Below the pieces are notes generated by a model, which made no database searches, was not told the DNA's origin, and was given only the letters and a program-made list of their open reading frames with translations. A program made the position numbers and the translations under genes. Source: Pararge aegeria (lineage: Eukaryota > Arthropoda > Insecta > Lepidoptera > Nymphalidae). Taken from it: DNA of 64,000 nt. The stretch covers positions 12,152,001 to 12,216,000 of the forward strand of contig NC_053200.1 of the NCBI RefSeq assembly GCF_905163445.1, in the 5' to 3' direction. Below are positions 1 to 11,400 of this stretch, in pieces. Each line of letters opens with the position of its first letter. Position 1 is the first letter of the stretch.

Positions 1-3000
1 TTCAATATTTTGCGGAACTAACAAATTTAAACTATCAGCAAAGTTTTCAACTTCACCATCAGAATCAGGTTCATGCTGTCTACGAACCCTAGAAGTGCTT
101 TGAGTAAAAATGTCGTCATTGTCAGTTTCATAACTATTCAAAGACATTATCATTTTATTTGAACTTACAAAAGCTTCGAAAGTGTTTTCATCATAACTAT
201 TGCTATTTTCTCTAACATTTGGTTCTTTAGAAGATCCAGTAGCCTCTATAACTTCTTGCTTGGTAATTGTCACTAATGGCATAAAAGTAGTGTCCTCTTC
301 ATCTAGCGGCTCCAATTTAACATATGATTCTGCAATATTTTCAGATAATTCATCTGCAGGCTCAACTTTGATGTTAACTGCGCCGTTCGAAAAAAAATCT
401 GGAGCTTGTGGTGACTTTTCTCTGTCTGAAGTAATTGTAGGCTCTACAAAAGATCGTAGTTCTTGCATCTGTACTTGTGAAACCCAATTATTATCATCAC
501 CTGCAAGACTGTTATCATAGTTTGCTTCACAGTCATCAGAAAAGTTATTTTCTTCTTCCTCTAAATATGTTGGTTCTATTTGATTGTCTTCAATGTAGTT
601 TTCACTAGTATTATTTAAAAAAACATCTTCTGATACAGTATTAACATCATTAATAGTAAAATTTGGTGACCCTATATGTGATACAACATTAATTTCCTCA
701 TAACTATAGTTACCAATTAGGATTTTATTAATTATATGGACACAAAGTGAATTTAGGGAAATTGGAGAACTTTGTTTCAGCCTACCAAAGATGTGATAAT
801 TTACAACATCAATGCAAAGTGATTTAAGAGACAATAAAGAAGTTGGTTTCAGCTTATGAGAGATGTCATCTTTATCCAGTTTAGATTCAGTTGGTATGAA
901 ATCTCTTCCAATTTCAGTTACTGATTTTCCTTTTTTCACAAAATTGTTATTCTTACACATTCTATTGTAAAACATGTTTTTGACCTCACTAAACACTAAG
1001 CATTTTAATGAATTGGGTTGAAAAAATATTTTGTTTTCTACTACTAAATTTGAAGTATCAAGTGCTTCTTGACTAACTTGTACTATAATATTCAAGCAAA
1101 GTGAAAATAATGGTTTCACTTTCTCCATAACTGCACTACATTCAGGTTTTTCATTACAAAAATCTTCAACAACTTCATGGTTCTTTGTCTTGGAATCATG
1201 TGATAATTTTTTTTTTACATTACTTTCACTGAAATCAGGCAGACAGATAAGTTCAATAAGCTTTCTATAACAAAGTGTTTTAAGGTGCCCAATATTCGCT
1301 GATAGCTGATTTTTATGATCATTATTGGAGATTCTGAAATGTTTAACATCTTTTGTTCCATCATTACAGGTATTTTGTAAGTTGCAAGGATTAATCATAC
1401 TTGGTTCAATATTTTCTGTCAAATAATATATGTTTTTAGTTGCAATATCTTCAGCTGACATCATTTTCTGTATAACTTTAGTACAAAGTGTCAACAACGA
1501 ATTAGGGCATATTCTATTCAAACACTTTATATCATTTAGATTTTGTAAATTATTTTCAGTAATAGGTACTTCAGTTGTTAATTCCTCTGTGTTATCAAAT
1601 TGGGTAGAATTTTCAGAAGACTCGCAAGTTTTATCATAAAAGTAGCAACAACTATAATTTTGCTTTAAGTTACACCACTCAGGTCTCACAAACTGTGCAC
1701 ATATTGATATTGCCTTTTGCCGATTATATATTTTGAAAAAATCACTTACCATCTCTAATGTAATATAAGTATCAGGTGGTTTTTTATTTCGGCTGTCCTG
1801 GGCTAAAAAAGACTGAGTGGGTTTCACTTTTTTAACCATAATGGAATCATTAATCCAAACTGTGTGTCGCCCTTTTATATTTAACTTTTCTTTAGGTTTT
1901 GGTTCCTCGCTGTGTTTTTTAGCTATTTTGATGGACAACTCTTTATTTAAGAATACAGTTTTGGGATTAAACACTGACTTAACTTCCTTATCTTTGAGTA
2001 CCGGTTCTTCAACAATTTCACAATCACTATCACTGTTTGCTGCTTTAGAAGTAGATTCAATAATTTTTTGTTCTTCTCTGTGCTGAATTAAATTGTTTTC
2101 CTGCAAAAATTCTTGATATTGTTTAGCTAGGTCTTCTTCCATTTGAACTAAATTATGTTTGGCAAGCCTAAATAACAAAAACGATTTTTTTACACAATAA
2201 TCCATTTTTATTGTATCTGTTACATATGTTGTATTAATTTTCTTTTCTATAAAGTCCTCAGACTTCTGAGTCATTAGCTGACCTAATTCAGCTGTTGTTT
2301 TTACAATGCCTGATAAGAACTCACATGCTTTATCTGACTGGTGAGCAGTCAATGAAACTTGATTTTTCATTGGCACTTCATAAACACTGCTGGTCTGTAC
2401 TGAAATAGATTTTGTTTTAATGGTATCTGTCTGCGCACACATTTCTGCAGTTTTCTTTGCTTCATTTTGGTCCAATACTGGTATTTGAAGCAGAGTTTTA
2501 GAATTATCCATTGACTTTGCTTTTTTAATTTTAATATCTGTTCCTTGAGAAATTTTATCAAGAAAATCTTTAAACTCTTTGGTTGTACCCCAAGCTTTAG
2601 GAGTATCATCACTTGTCTTGATAATTGATGTTTCTAATAAATCCTCAAGATCACCATTGCCATCTTCTATGGTAGGTTTTTGAGTGAACACATCTAGATT
2701 ATTAGGTTTACTTTTATCTCCCTTCTTGGCTTTTTTTCTTGGACTTTTAATCAATCCTGTTTCAGACCTTTTATATTTTCTACTCTTTTGTTTTGTAGAG
2801 TCATTTAGTAAATCCTCCTCATCTTCCACTTCCTCATCAATATCAATATCGCTATCAGACAGATCAGACAGCTGACGTTTGCTACCTGGTATATATTCAT
2901 CATCAGAATGATACCTACCACCCTTTCTTCTTCGTGGTTCATCATCAGACAACTCAATGTTAGCGTAAGGGTCCTCATCTGATCCTTCATCATAGTGCAA

Positions 3001-4515
3001 ATTCTTTTTCACTTTCCGACGTATAGGTCTTTTTGAGGATTCCCCTGTTTTAGTGTCACTATGATCACTAAACTGTTGATGAACATTGTCTTCTGGATGA
3101 TCATTTTTGATAATACTGTCTATGTTATATTCAAAGTCAGACATATTAGGTTTTTTTGAGTTTCGTTTGTTATAAAAGTCACTTTGTGTACTTTCTTTCT
3201 TTATTACATCATCATCATCATCAATGTTTTCAGTACATTCAATGTAGTTCTTTTTGGCTACTGTTTCATTAGTGCAATCTTTTGAATTATTTAATCCTGG
3301 CACATCGGTGTGACTTTTAACAATACTGTTGGTAGCAGTTATATCATTTTCATCCTCTGATGATTTAATATGAATGGAATTATTAGAATCAACTTTTTTA
3401 GGTCTACCACGTTTTCTTGGAGTTCTTTGGACTAGAATGATATCATCATTTGTTTCAATTGGAGGGGTTATCTCTTTTAACAAATCATTTTCAGTACCCA
3501 AATCAAAATTGGTTGAGTCAGTTTTTTCAACGTTATTACTTAATACCATTTTATTACTTAATACCATTAAGGGCACATCTTCTATGTCATCATCTGTAAG
3601 TTCATTTGACACTAGTTCTTGGTTATCACTTTTTTGTTTTTCAACAACTATTTCATCAAAACTCTGTTGTTTTATATCATTCTTTTTAACTCTTTTACCC
3701 TTTTTTGGTTCTTTTTCTACATTTTCATTGGGCAATCTAGCTTGATCAGCGGGTGAGGCTAAATCAGAATTGATTTCAGGCTCAATTATAATTTCATTTG
3801 AAGACTCGTTTAATTCTGATGGTATTTTTTTCTTTCTTCTTCCCCTTTTACTAGTATTTAGTTGTTTTTTTTCCATTGGCTCTTTAATATTACTGCTATT
3901 ATTCACAATATCAGTTACGTTATAATTTTCATTGTTAGTTGAGGGTGTAGGAACTTTAATATTTTTTGGTTTTCTACCTCTTTTTTTTATTTTTTTTTGT
4001 TGAATAGCTTGTTTTTTTGTGGCTTGTCTATTATATTGTCTTTTAGACCTTTTAAGAGGTTGGACTAATGGGGTGGTATCAATAGGTGTTTCAGGTAAAG
4101 TCTGCACTGTATTTGATGCATTATTCTCAAGTTCCAAACCTTGGGATGTTACATTGTTTTTACTGTGTTCACTGTCAGTTAATGCTGTACATTCGGCTGA
4201 TTCTCTTGAAGCACTTGCTTCTACGTTTATTTTCTTTTTCCTTCCCCTCTTTTTCGGCGTGGTTTCTTGCACATTTTGTCCAGTTGTGGATGTAACTTGA
4301 TTTAAAGGCTCTTCTACTAAGAGAAGTGGACTTACGTCTTCAGTGGGTATTTCGTGCAGAATCTCACTAATATCAGGGTTGGGAGGTGGAGGTGCGACGA
4401 TATCAGACAGAGTAATAAATTCATTTTCTTCATACATGGATACCGATTGGAATTGTTCAAATGCGTCTTCTGTCGTGCAGATATTGTCAGTATCTATATC
4501 AATTGCTTCGGACAT
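1..4515 (-). CDS. Large AT-hook-like nuclear protein, N-terminal 1505 codons (3' end outside window)
   Basis: I read this frame triplet by triplet from the ATG at 4515-4513 to base 1 and found no stop, so it is one open frame of at least 1505 codons, cut by the left edge. It starts MSEAIDIDTDNICTTEDAFE. Basic AT-hook-like motifs lie near residues 88 (KRGRKKK), 178 (KRGRKPK), 222 (KRGRRKKK) and 370 (RKRGRPKK, the best match to the canonical GRP core). Long acidic and serine-rich stretches follow (about residues 420-600), including DIDIDEEVEDEEDLL. A helical, charged segment lies around residues 720-830. The C-terminal third carries a degenerate S-L-x-S-L-C repeat. Two psi-K-x-E sumoylation-type sites (IKVEP, VKLEP) lie near residues 1383 and 1400. 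There is no signal peptide or membrane segment. This composition suggests a chromatin or DNA-binding scaffold, but that is inference; I do not recognise the family. It is divergent to Ric1, 948 bp away. Confidence 0.85.
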   Translation of the reverse strand, partial: MSEAIDIDTDNICTTEDAFEQFQSVSMYEENEFITLSDIVAPPPPNPDISEILHEIPTEDVSPLLLVEEPLNQVTSTTGQNVQETTPKKRGRKKKINVEASASRESAECTALTDSEHSKNNVTSQGLELENNASNTVQTLPETPIDTTPLVQPLKRSKRQYNRQATKKQAIQQKKIKKRGRKPKNIKVPTPSTNNENYNVTDIVNNSSNIKEPMEKKQLNTSKRGRRKKKIPSELNESSNEIIIEPEINSDLASPADQARLPNENVEKEPKKGKRVKKNDIKQQSFDEIVVEKQKSDNQELVSNELTDDDIEDVPLMVLSNKMVLSNNVEKTDSTNFDLGTENDLLKEITPPIETNDDIILVQRTPRKRGRPKKVDSNNSIHIKSSEDENDITATNSIVKSHTDVPGLNNSKDCTNETVAKKNYIECTENIDDDDDVIKKESTQSDFYNKRNSKKPNMSDFEYNIDSIIKNDHPEDNVHQQFSDHSDTKTGESSKRPIRRKVKKNLHYDEGSDEDPYANIELSDDEPRRRKGGRYHSDDEYIPGSKRQLSDLSDSDIDIDEEVEDEEDLLNDSTKQKSRKYKRSETGLIKSPRKKAKKGDKSKPNNLDVFTQKPTIEDGNGDLEDLLETSIIKTSDDTPKAWGTTKEFKDFLDKISQGTDIKIKKAKSMDNSKTLLQIPVLDQNEAKKTAEMCAQTDTIKTKSISVQTSSVYEVPMKNQVSLTAHQSDKACEFLSGIVKTTAELGQLMTQKSEDFIEKKINTTYVTDTIKMDYCVKKSFLLFRLAKHNLVQMEEDLAKQYQEFLQENNLIQHREEQKIIESTSKAANSDSDCEIVEEPVLKDKEVKSVFNPKTVFLNKELSIKIAKKHSEEPKPKEKLNIKGRHTVWINDSIMVKKVKPTQSFLAQDSRNKKPPDTYITLEMVSDFFKIYNRQKAISICAQFVRPEWCNLKQNYSCCYFYDKTCESSENSTQFDNTEELTTEVPITENNLQNLNDIKCLNRICPNSLLTLCTKVIQKMMSAEDIATKNIYYLTENIEPSMINPCNLQNTCNDGTKDVKHFRISNNDHKNQLSANIGHLKTLCYRKLIELICLPDFSESNVKKKLSHDSKTKNHEVVEDFCNEKPECSAVMEKVKPLFSLCLNIIVQVSQEALDTSNLVVENKIFFQPNSLKCLVFSEVKNMFYNRMCKNNNFVKKGKSVTEIGRDFIPTESKLDKDDISHKLKPTSLLSLKSLCIDVVNYHIFGRLKQSSPISLNSLCVHIINKILIGNYSYEEINVVSHIGSPNFTINDVNTVSEDVFLNNTSENYIEDNQIEPTYLEEEENNFSDDCEANYDNSLAGDDNNWVSQVQMQELRSFVEPTITSDREKSPQAPDFFSNGAVNIKVEPADELSENIAESYVKLEPLDEEDTTFMPLVTITKQEVIEATGSSKEPNVRENSNSYDENTFEAFVSSNKMIMSLNSYETDNDDIFTQSTSRVRRQHEPDSDGEVENFADSLNLLVPQNIE

Positions 4516-5463
4516 TGTTGTGAAAAGCACATGGCTCGTACAGACACATAATTATTCCGAACTGGTCCAGACTATTATTAACCTTCTTTGCGAATCAAAA
4601 CCAAGTCCATGTACACAAGCTTAGTTTAATTGGAAAATAATTTATTTTGTTGATTTCAATTTTGTCAGCAAGTTAGCATCGCCCACAGACAAATAAACTT
4701 TAATTGGATCACAGAATGTTGTAAAAATAAATAAGCCATTGAATTTGAGAAGCACAAAGACTATATAGTTTAGACCAATGACTACACAAACATAAACCAT
4801 CGCGACCCTTCGTTGAATTCAAAGGTAGAATTCCTTTTTGTAATACAACCTTTGAGTTTTACATCTACATTTTGCAAAGAGTGTAGATATTATTATTGTA
4901 GCTTTGATATACTACATACAGATTTACTAGGTACTTATAAGTGGGCATACTTCAGAGCCATAGAAAATTGTACTCAATATGCGTTATATAAATAATAGTT
5001 CCAAACAGACATGATTTGTCAACTACCTAGTAAGTTCAATTTGTATTGTCAAATTATAAATAAAATTTAAATAAAAACTAAAGTATAAAAATAAGTCAGC
5101 TTGCTTAGTAAAGTAAAGTAGTAAGGGATCAGGGATGCGACAAGATAAAAAGAGGTTTGATCAGCTTGTTTTTCTGTTTAATAAAAATATCATTTGTATT
5201 TCTAGTTTCATGTTTTTTCCATTATAGTGTTTGTATTCTCATTGACAATAATTAATGGTTTAATTCAAATGTCAGACCAAAGAGTAGGTATGTGGGATAT
5301 TATCTGAGTTCTGACGACTGTTGACGAAACCTAAACATTGCAATTTGTGAATTAAATTATTTACTAATATTTGTGTGAAACAAACATAATAAATGATGAT
5401 ATCGTAATATCACCACAGTGTTATTGTTGTTATTTATTAAAAATACCAGATGCTGATTCAAAA
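4516..5463. promoter_or_regulatory. Divergent intergenic region between the AT-hook gene and Ric1
   Basis: These 948 bp separate the two start codons, so both promoters and 5' UTRs should lie here. I see no convincing TATA box paired with an initiator for either gene, which fits housekeeping-type promoters. The stretch is AT-rich and I found no copy of the repeat families seen elsewhere in the window. Confidence 0.5.
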
Positions 5464-8400
5464 ATGTATTTTCCGATAGGATGGCCTAAAGTTTTACAAA
5501 ACTTGGGTAGTGATACCCAGTTCAAGCAAATCGTTTCGAATAGGGACAAGATCTTGTTTGCCTCACTTAGTGAAGATTGTTTTGTTGTCTGGTTTTGCAA
5601 GGTATGTCTCCATATAATCGATCAGCATTTGCCTGTGACTTCATCCACTTTGAAGTTTTTCCATAATAAAAAGCCTGGCCTACGATACTCTCAGCCTACT
5701 AACTCTTCGCAAAAAATCACATTGATCCGTTGATCCTTAAATTGAGCAGGTTTAAATTCTGAGTAGCTGAGAAGAAGAGAAGCTGATAGACATAATATGT
5801 AGTTTACTATTACCAATAAATGAATAAAATAAAACTAACATACTTTACAGCCCAGCGTGCCTATAGTGTATCACAAACGGAGTGTGGAATCTCTACAGAG
5901 ACTGGGAGTCAATATTGGAGTGGAATGGAAACCAGATTCATCAATGATATGCATTTCGGTTTGTTTCAAATATATATCTAAAAAACATTAATTTATATAC
6001 AATAGATTCCTAGAGCTCAATGTTGAAAATCTGGTGTCACTGGAAATTGTATGATGACACTGTGTTACCAGAACATTTTGCGATTATTAAATGGTAAATT
6101 TTTATATTGACAAATAAAAAAATTTACCATTTAATAATTGAGAAGACATTATGAGTATATTACAGTTTAATGAGTGTAATCTGCCTCATCTACAATATGT
6201 AAAATGGACATCATATTTTTCATTTTTGTTTAGTAGTTATACAAAATATGATTATTATTTTGGGATAGGTTTTAAAATCCTTAATTTTGTTGCACTCTAT
6301 AGTATTCTCATACTTACGATAACTAATTAAAGAAATATCCTAACTTCAAATGATGTATTTTTTGTTTTATATTATTGCATTACAAGTTAGCCCTTGACTG
6401 CAATCTCACCTGGTTGTAAGTACAAACAAAGATACAGGCTGAGGTGGCAACAGGCTAACCTGTTAAGACTATGGTAGGTTTATGAACCCATATCCCCAAT
6501 CAGCTTCTACGCAACATTATACCAAACAGAATTCCAAATCAAATTGTCATTCTGAGTGTTTTATTATAGTGTTCATGAAGCCTCCTACCAGACCACAGGA
6601 AATTAAGGAATTATAAATTCCATATTCCCAGAAATCAAACCTGAGACCATCCACATTTAAGACAGAGAGACACACAGCGCTCACGGCTGCATCGGTCATC
6701 AAAATGTGTAGACAATAATAATAAGCCTCTATTCCTGATTTCTGACAATTTACAACAAACTGTGTAGCTAATGCTTGTTTAATTAAATTTGTAGACATCA
6801 GAGGGACATTTGATCTTATACAATGTGGAAGCACAGAGTGAACAAACAGCATATCAACAATGTGACCCACCTATGGCAAGTCTCAGGAGGGATTCCGCAG
6901 AACTTTTTGTAAAGGAAGTTATACCTTCCTTGAAAATTACAATTGTAAGTATTATCTTGAACCTATGTTTTGAAGTTATGTTTCCTTGGGACAATTCTTC
7001 TGTGATAAAAAGCAAATACAGTGCACCCCCAGTATTTTTACAAAAGAGTACCTTGTAATCTGACAAAGTACAGAGCCAATAAAAAAATTCCATATTTTAA
7101 TAATAATAGACAATTTGGATTAGACTGGGGCCAGATTACTGGGGGACTATTGTAGATATCCAGTGCCAAGATATGCGCCACAAGGTCCCTTTACTGATCT
7201 TATCTCATAGAGGCCCACAAAATGTTGCGTGATAGCCCAACTGAATTAAAATTTACTTTTATGCAGGAAAATGTCAGTTTCATTTCATTTTATATTTAAG
7301 AAAGCCCATTTTACTTAATACATAAGTTGTATGCTACAAGAAAATCTATTACTGTACAATCTGCCACATTTATAAGGTAAATGTGTTATCTTGTTTGATT
7401 GTTAAAAAAAAAAAGTACAGATAAAAAATTATTATTAGAGTAAATGCTATTTTTCTTTATTTCTTTAAGATAGTAAATAAGTAAAAACATTTAATAAATT
7501 TTCCAGTTCAAAGAAATTCTTGTATGGGACGGGCACATAACTCGGATGTGCTGCATATCAGGCACAGAGATCCTCGTATGCACGACACGTGCACATCTGT
7601 TGAGGTATCGCTGGGACGGCACTCAAAACCGCGACTACTGCCTCGATCTAGGGCGGATACCTTTCTCAATCAACCAGCAAGTTTCTAAAGGTAGGCCATA
7701 GGTTTCATCGGGTTGTGTCGGACCTTTCTCAATCAACCAGCAAGTTTCTAAAGGTAGGCCATAGGTTTCATCGGGTCGTGTCGGACAGGATGGGGTCTTG
7801 CCGTTTAATATCAATTTACACGACCCGGGTAGGACAGCAGCTTACCGTAGTCATAGTGAGGCAAATGAGGTCGGGGGAATATTTTCTCCCGGGACGAGCC
7901 CTACATGCGCTGTACGAGGGAGGCACCGGTGCGTTCTTAGGAGATCCCAGAGCCTCCCAATTATGTGCCGAGGATGGCCACAGAGGTGGTTTTAGTGGGT
8001 AAAAATCCCACATAACCGGATTGTCCCTGAGGTAGAATATCTTTGAAGATTTGTTGTGCAGTTTCCTAGGCTACACAAAATTTCTAATTCAATCAAGGGC
8101 AATTGTATATTATTTTATAACATAAAACATCCTATTATAACGTTAAGGATTACTTAAACAATAAAAAAGCTGTGAAAGGGTGTGAATTGCTCTAACTTCT
8201 TAAAGGGTGGAATAATCCTTACAGAGGACTGATCACCCGTCTGGCAATGGCAGGCGTCCCCTCTGTAAATAATAATAATAGCTTTATATAAATTTACTGT
8301 GTGATGGTGATAACAAAAAAAAAGTTACCCGGCTAAGTTTTTAGTGGGCTCTTCTTAGACCAGGGCGCGTTGGAAACCCTCGTAGCTTTAGGTTTAAGTT

Positions 8401-11400
8401 AACGAATTAAGTTATCACATTAAACATATTATATGTATGAACACTTCATAAGTGCCTGTGATAGGCCTATATGAATAACCACTCTTCCTTTACTGAGGCT
8501 GGGTTTCAAAGCACAAGCCAATTTGCATATTAATTTTTTTTTAAATTAACGTTACATTTCCAGCTGAGCCCATATTGGAAGACAATACTCACGTCAATGA
8601 TATTGAATATTCCCCGCTGGTGTGTGGGTTCGGCATTACACTCAATGATGGCAGGGCTGCATACCTCACTGCACCAAATCTCAAGTTTGATCCTAATGTA
8701 AGTTGTGTTTAAAGTTCAAAGTCAAGTCAAGTCAAGTTTACCTCATACAAATAGTATTTCAGCGACCATAGACAAAGCATGAATGAGTAATATTATATAA
8801 TCTATATATATAAAAGAGAAAGAGTGTGGGTATGTTCCGTATAGGCTCCGAAACGGCTGGACCGATTTCTATGAAACTTTCAGGAATCTCTGGATTGACC
8901 TGGTAAGTAATCCTGTAAAGTTTGGTGACGATCGGAGCACTCCTATTTTTGAACTGTGAAACTGTCAAATACAGCTTTTATTTACTATGATGATATTCTA
9001 TTGTTGGTTTATACATGGGTGTAGATAATGATCTTCACCCGCTCGAGAAGAGAATGAATACGGAGAGAAATAAATGATTTGATATATTATGAGACTTAAA
9101 TTAAAAAATTTATGATGTAAGTTTATTGTTTAAATAAAATAAAGCAAAATATAGCACGGCGAAGCGGGCTGGGTACGCTAGTATTATATATATGTATACT
9201 GAAAGTTTTTGACGACTGACAAGATAATAAATATCTTTTGTCAGTGGTCAAAAAGTTTTAGTGATAGTTAAGATCTCATTCACGCTTCGAGAAAATAGTT
9301 TCGTTCATACGCAAGTAAGAAATCCAATGTGCGTAGTAATTTCTCACTCACGATTTTGGAAGATATTTTCGTTGATTCGCAAGTCAGAAAACCGCTGTGC
9401 GTAGAAACTTAAAAATAATTAAAAAATATAAATGATCATTACAAGCAAGACAAGCTGCTGTATTCTTAAAATAAAAACCATTGGCGCAGTAAACAAGCGT
9501 CTTACAGTTTACTTTTGTTTGTCTGTCTGTCTTCGTACCTCTGAAATAGATGGAACAATTTGAATGCGTTTTGGTGTTTTTATTAGTGACCATACTGTAC
9601 CGTGCGGTACGGCGAACTCTGACGTAAGATAATACATAACATGTACCTACATATCGAATTGTTTATCTATTTTATTTTGGTACAACATTACATAATAATC
9701 TAATCTATTAAGTAATTTATTATGTTAGCACTGCATGGCATTATATTTATTTTTAGTTTGTATACAATAATTGATTTTTTATACCTCAGATAAGTTTAGC
9801 AACGGACTTAAGGGTAAGATTAACATGAGTATCGTTTTTAACTAGAATTCCACAGTATGTTTTTTGCGCTTTTTTTCATAAAAAATCAGACAGTATAATT
9901 TTATATCTCATGCTCTCAAATTTCTTGTTTGCGCTAGGTTTAAGTTGATGTGAACTGGTTTTATGCCCTTGTGCATATAATTGTCAATAATTAATTTATA
10001 AAGAAGCAAAATTTTTATGAGGTGAAATATTCATATTAGCCCATCGACCCAAGTCTTTCCTTTAGTCATATTAGAATAAAAAATAGACATACATTTATTT
10101 GTAAGAACGCTTCCTTCCAAAAAATAAAGGAACCATTCTCATCTTTTTAGTGAAGCTATAGCACTGATCCTCAGTTTTAGGTACCCATGTATGACTGTTT
10201 TACAATATTGGGTAGGATTCCGTTTAGTTATAAATAAGTAAACTTTATTGTTGAGTATTTTTTTATGTAAGGGACACTTATATAAAAAATAGCGCTAAAG
10301 TTTTGTTAACACAATAAAGTATGTGCTAAAGTTTTTGTATTGCCTTGCCATTAGCATTTAGCATCAGCAGTGCATAATATCTGTTTTCCCATTTCCAAAG
10401 CTATAGTAGCAAATTCTTCTTTCTTAATAACTAGATAAGGACTGTAAAAACAAGCGTCTAAATGAAACCTAAGTTTGCTGTGGGAATTGTGCACGGAATA
10501 TATCGTCTAGCATAGACCTCACAGCCTTAATTATGAGATGTAACTTTATTTCAGGCAGTTCAAGGCATATGGGCGCAGGGCATTGACGATGCCACGTGTG
10601 TTCGTGTCAACCACAAGTTTAGGCTCATCGCAATCGGTAGAAAAAAGTAAGCATAATTTACTTATCCCGAATCATGATTATACTCAGCTTCACTGACATG
10701 TTTAATAAGAGTTATCAGTGCTGAAGAGTGTAGGGTCCTGACTCCTATTATAGGCTTGGCTTGGATTTGCTTGCGCGCCTGTATTCTCAATGAGTATACA
10801 AACAAATTGATTTACTGAATAATGATCACATTGGTGGAAAATAATTAAAACTGGTCGTTGGTGGTTGGTTGGACCAAGTTGCATCTTGTAGTTAGCGATT
10901 ATAATCACACGCTAGTGATAGTGACATGGACAGACTTAATAATAACTGATTACTGTCTACCGAAAATGCCAATATCTAACAGTTGTTGGCCTGAATTTGG
11001 CATAGAGATATCTCGTACCCTGTAGACTGACATGGGATTATATCCGAAAAGAAAGCATCCAGGAACTTGCCCTACGAGCTTAAAAACCTTAATTATTTAT
11101 GCACGTCTTGACAGCTTTACACCGGTATTGTCAAAATTTTGTAAATTCCATCTAGGTGATATTTCAACGTGCTGTTGTTTTTATTGGAAAACAAGCGGAT
11201 TCCGAGGGCTTTTTCTAACCGAATGAAACCCGGATGAAGGCTCGAGCCAATAAAACATTTTAACAGATATGAAGGACATATTGAAAGAAATCTGTAACTG
11301 TTATTGCTTAAGAAAACTTACATGTTGTATTCAACAATTCTTTTGTCAGTTCTCAAGTGGACGTGTTCACGATAGATGAGGCGACAGGCGGTTTGGAGCT

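Noticed and set aside
200..4624. Serine- and phenylalanine-rich open frames on the plus strand
   Set aside because: They are antisense shadows of the 1505-codon minus-strand frame; its Lys, Glu and Asp codons read as Phe, Leu, Ser and Ile on the other strand.
5371..5463. Upstream in-frame ATG for Ric1 (MCETNIINDD)
   Set aside because: The conserved family start is MYF-GWPK at 5464; the extra 31 residues look like translated 5' UTR.
7722..7753. Second exon 4 donor as an alternative Ric1 exon end
   Set aside because: Reading through the first donor meets TAG after three codons, so it cannot give a full protein.
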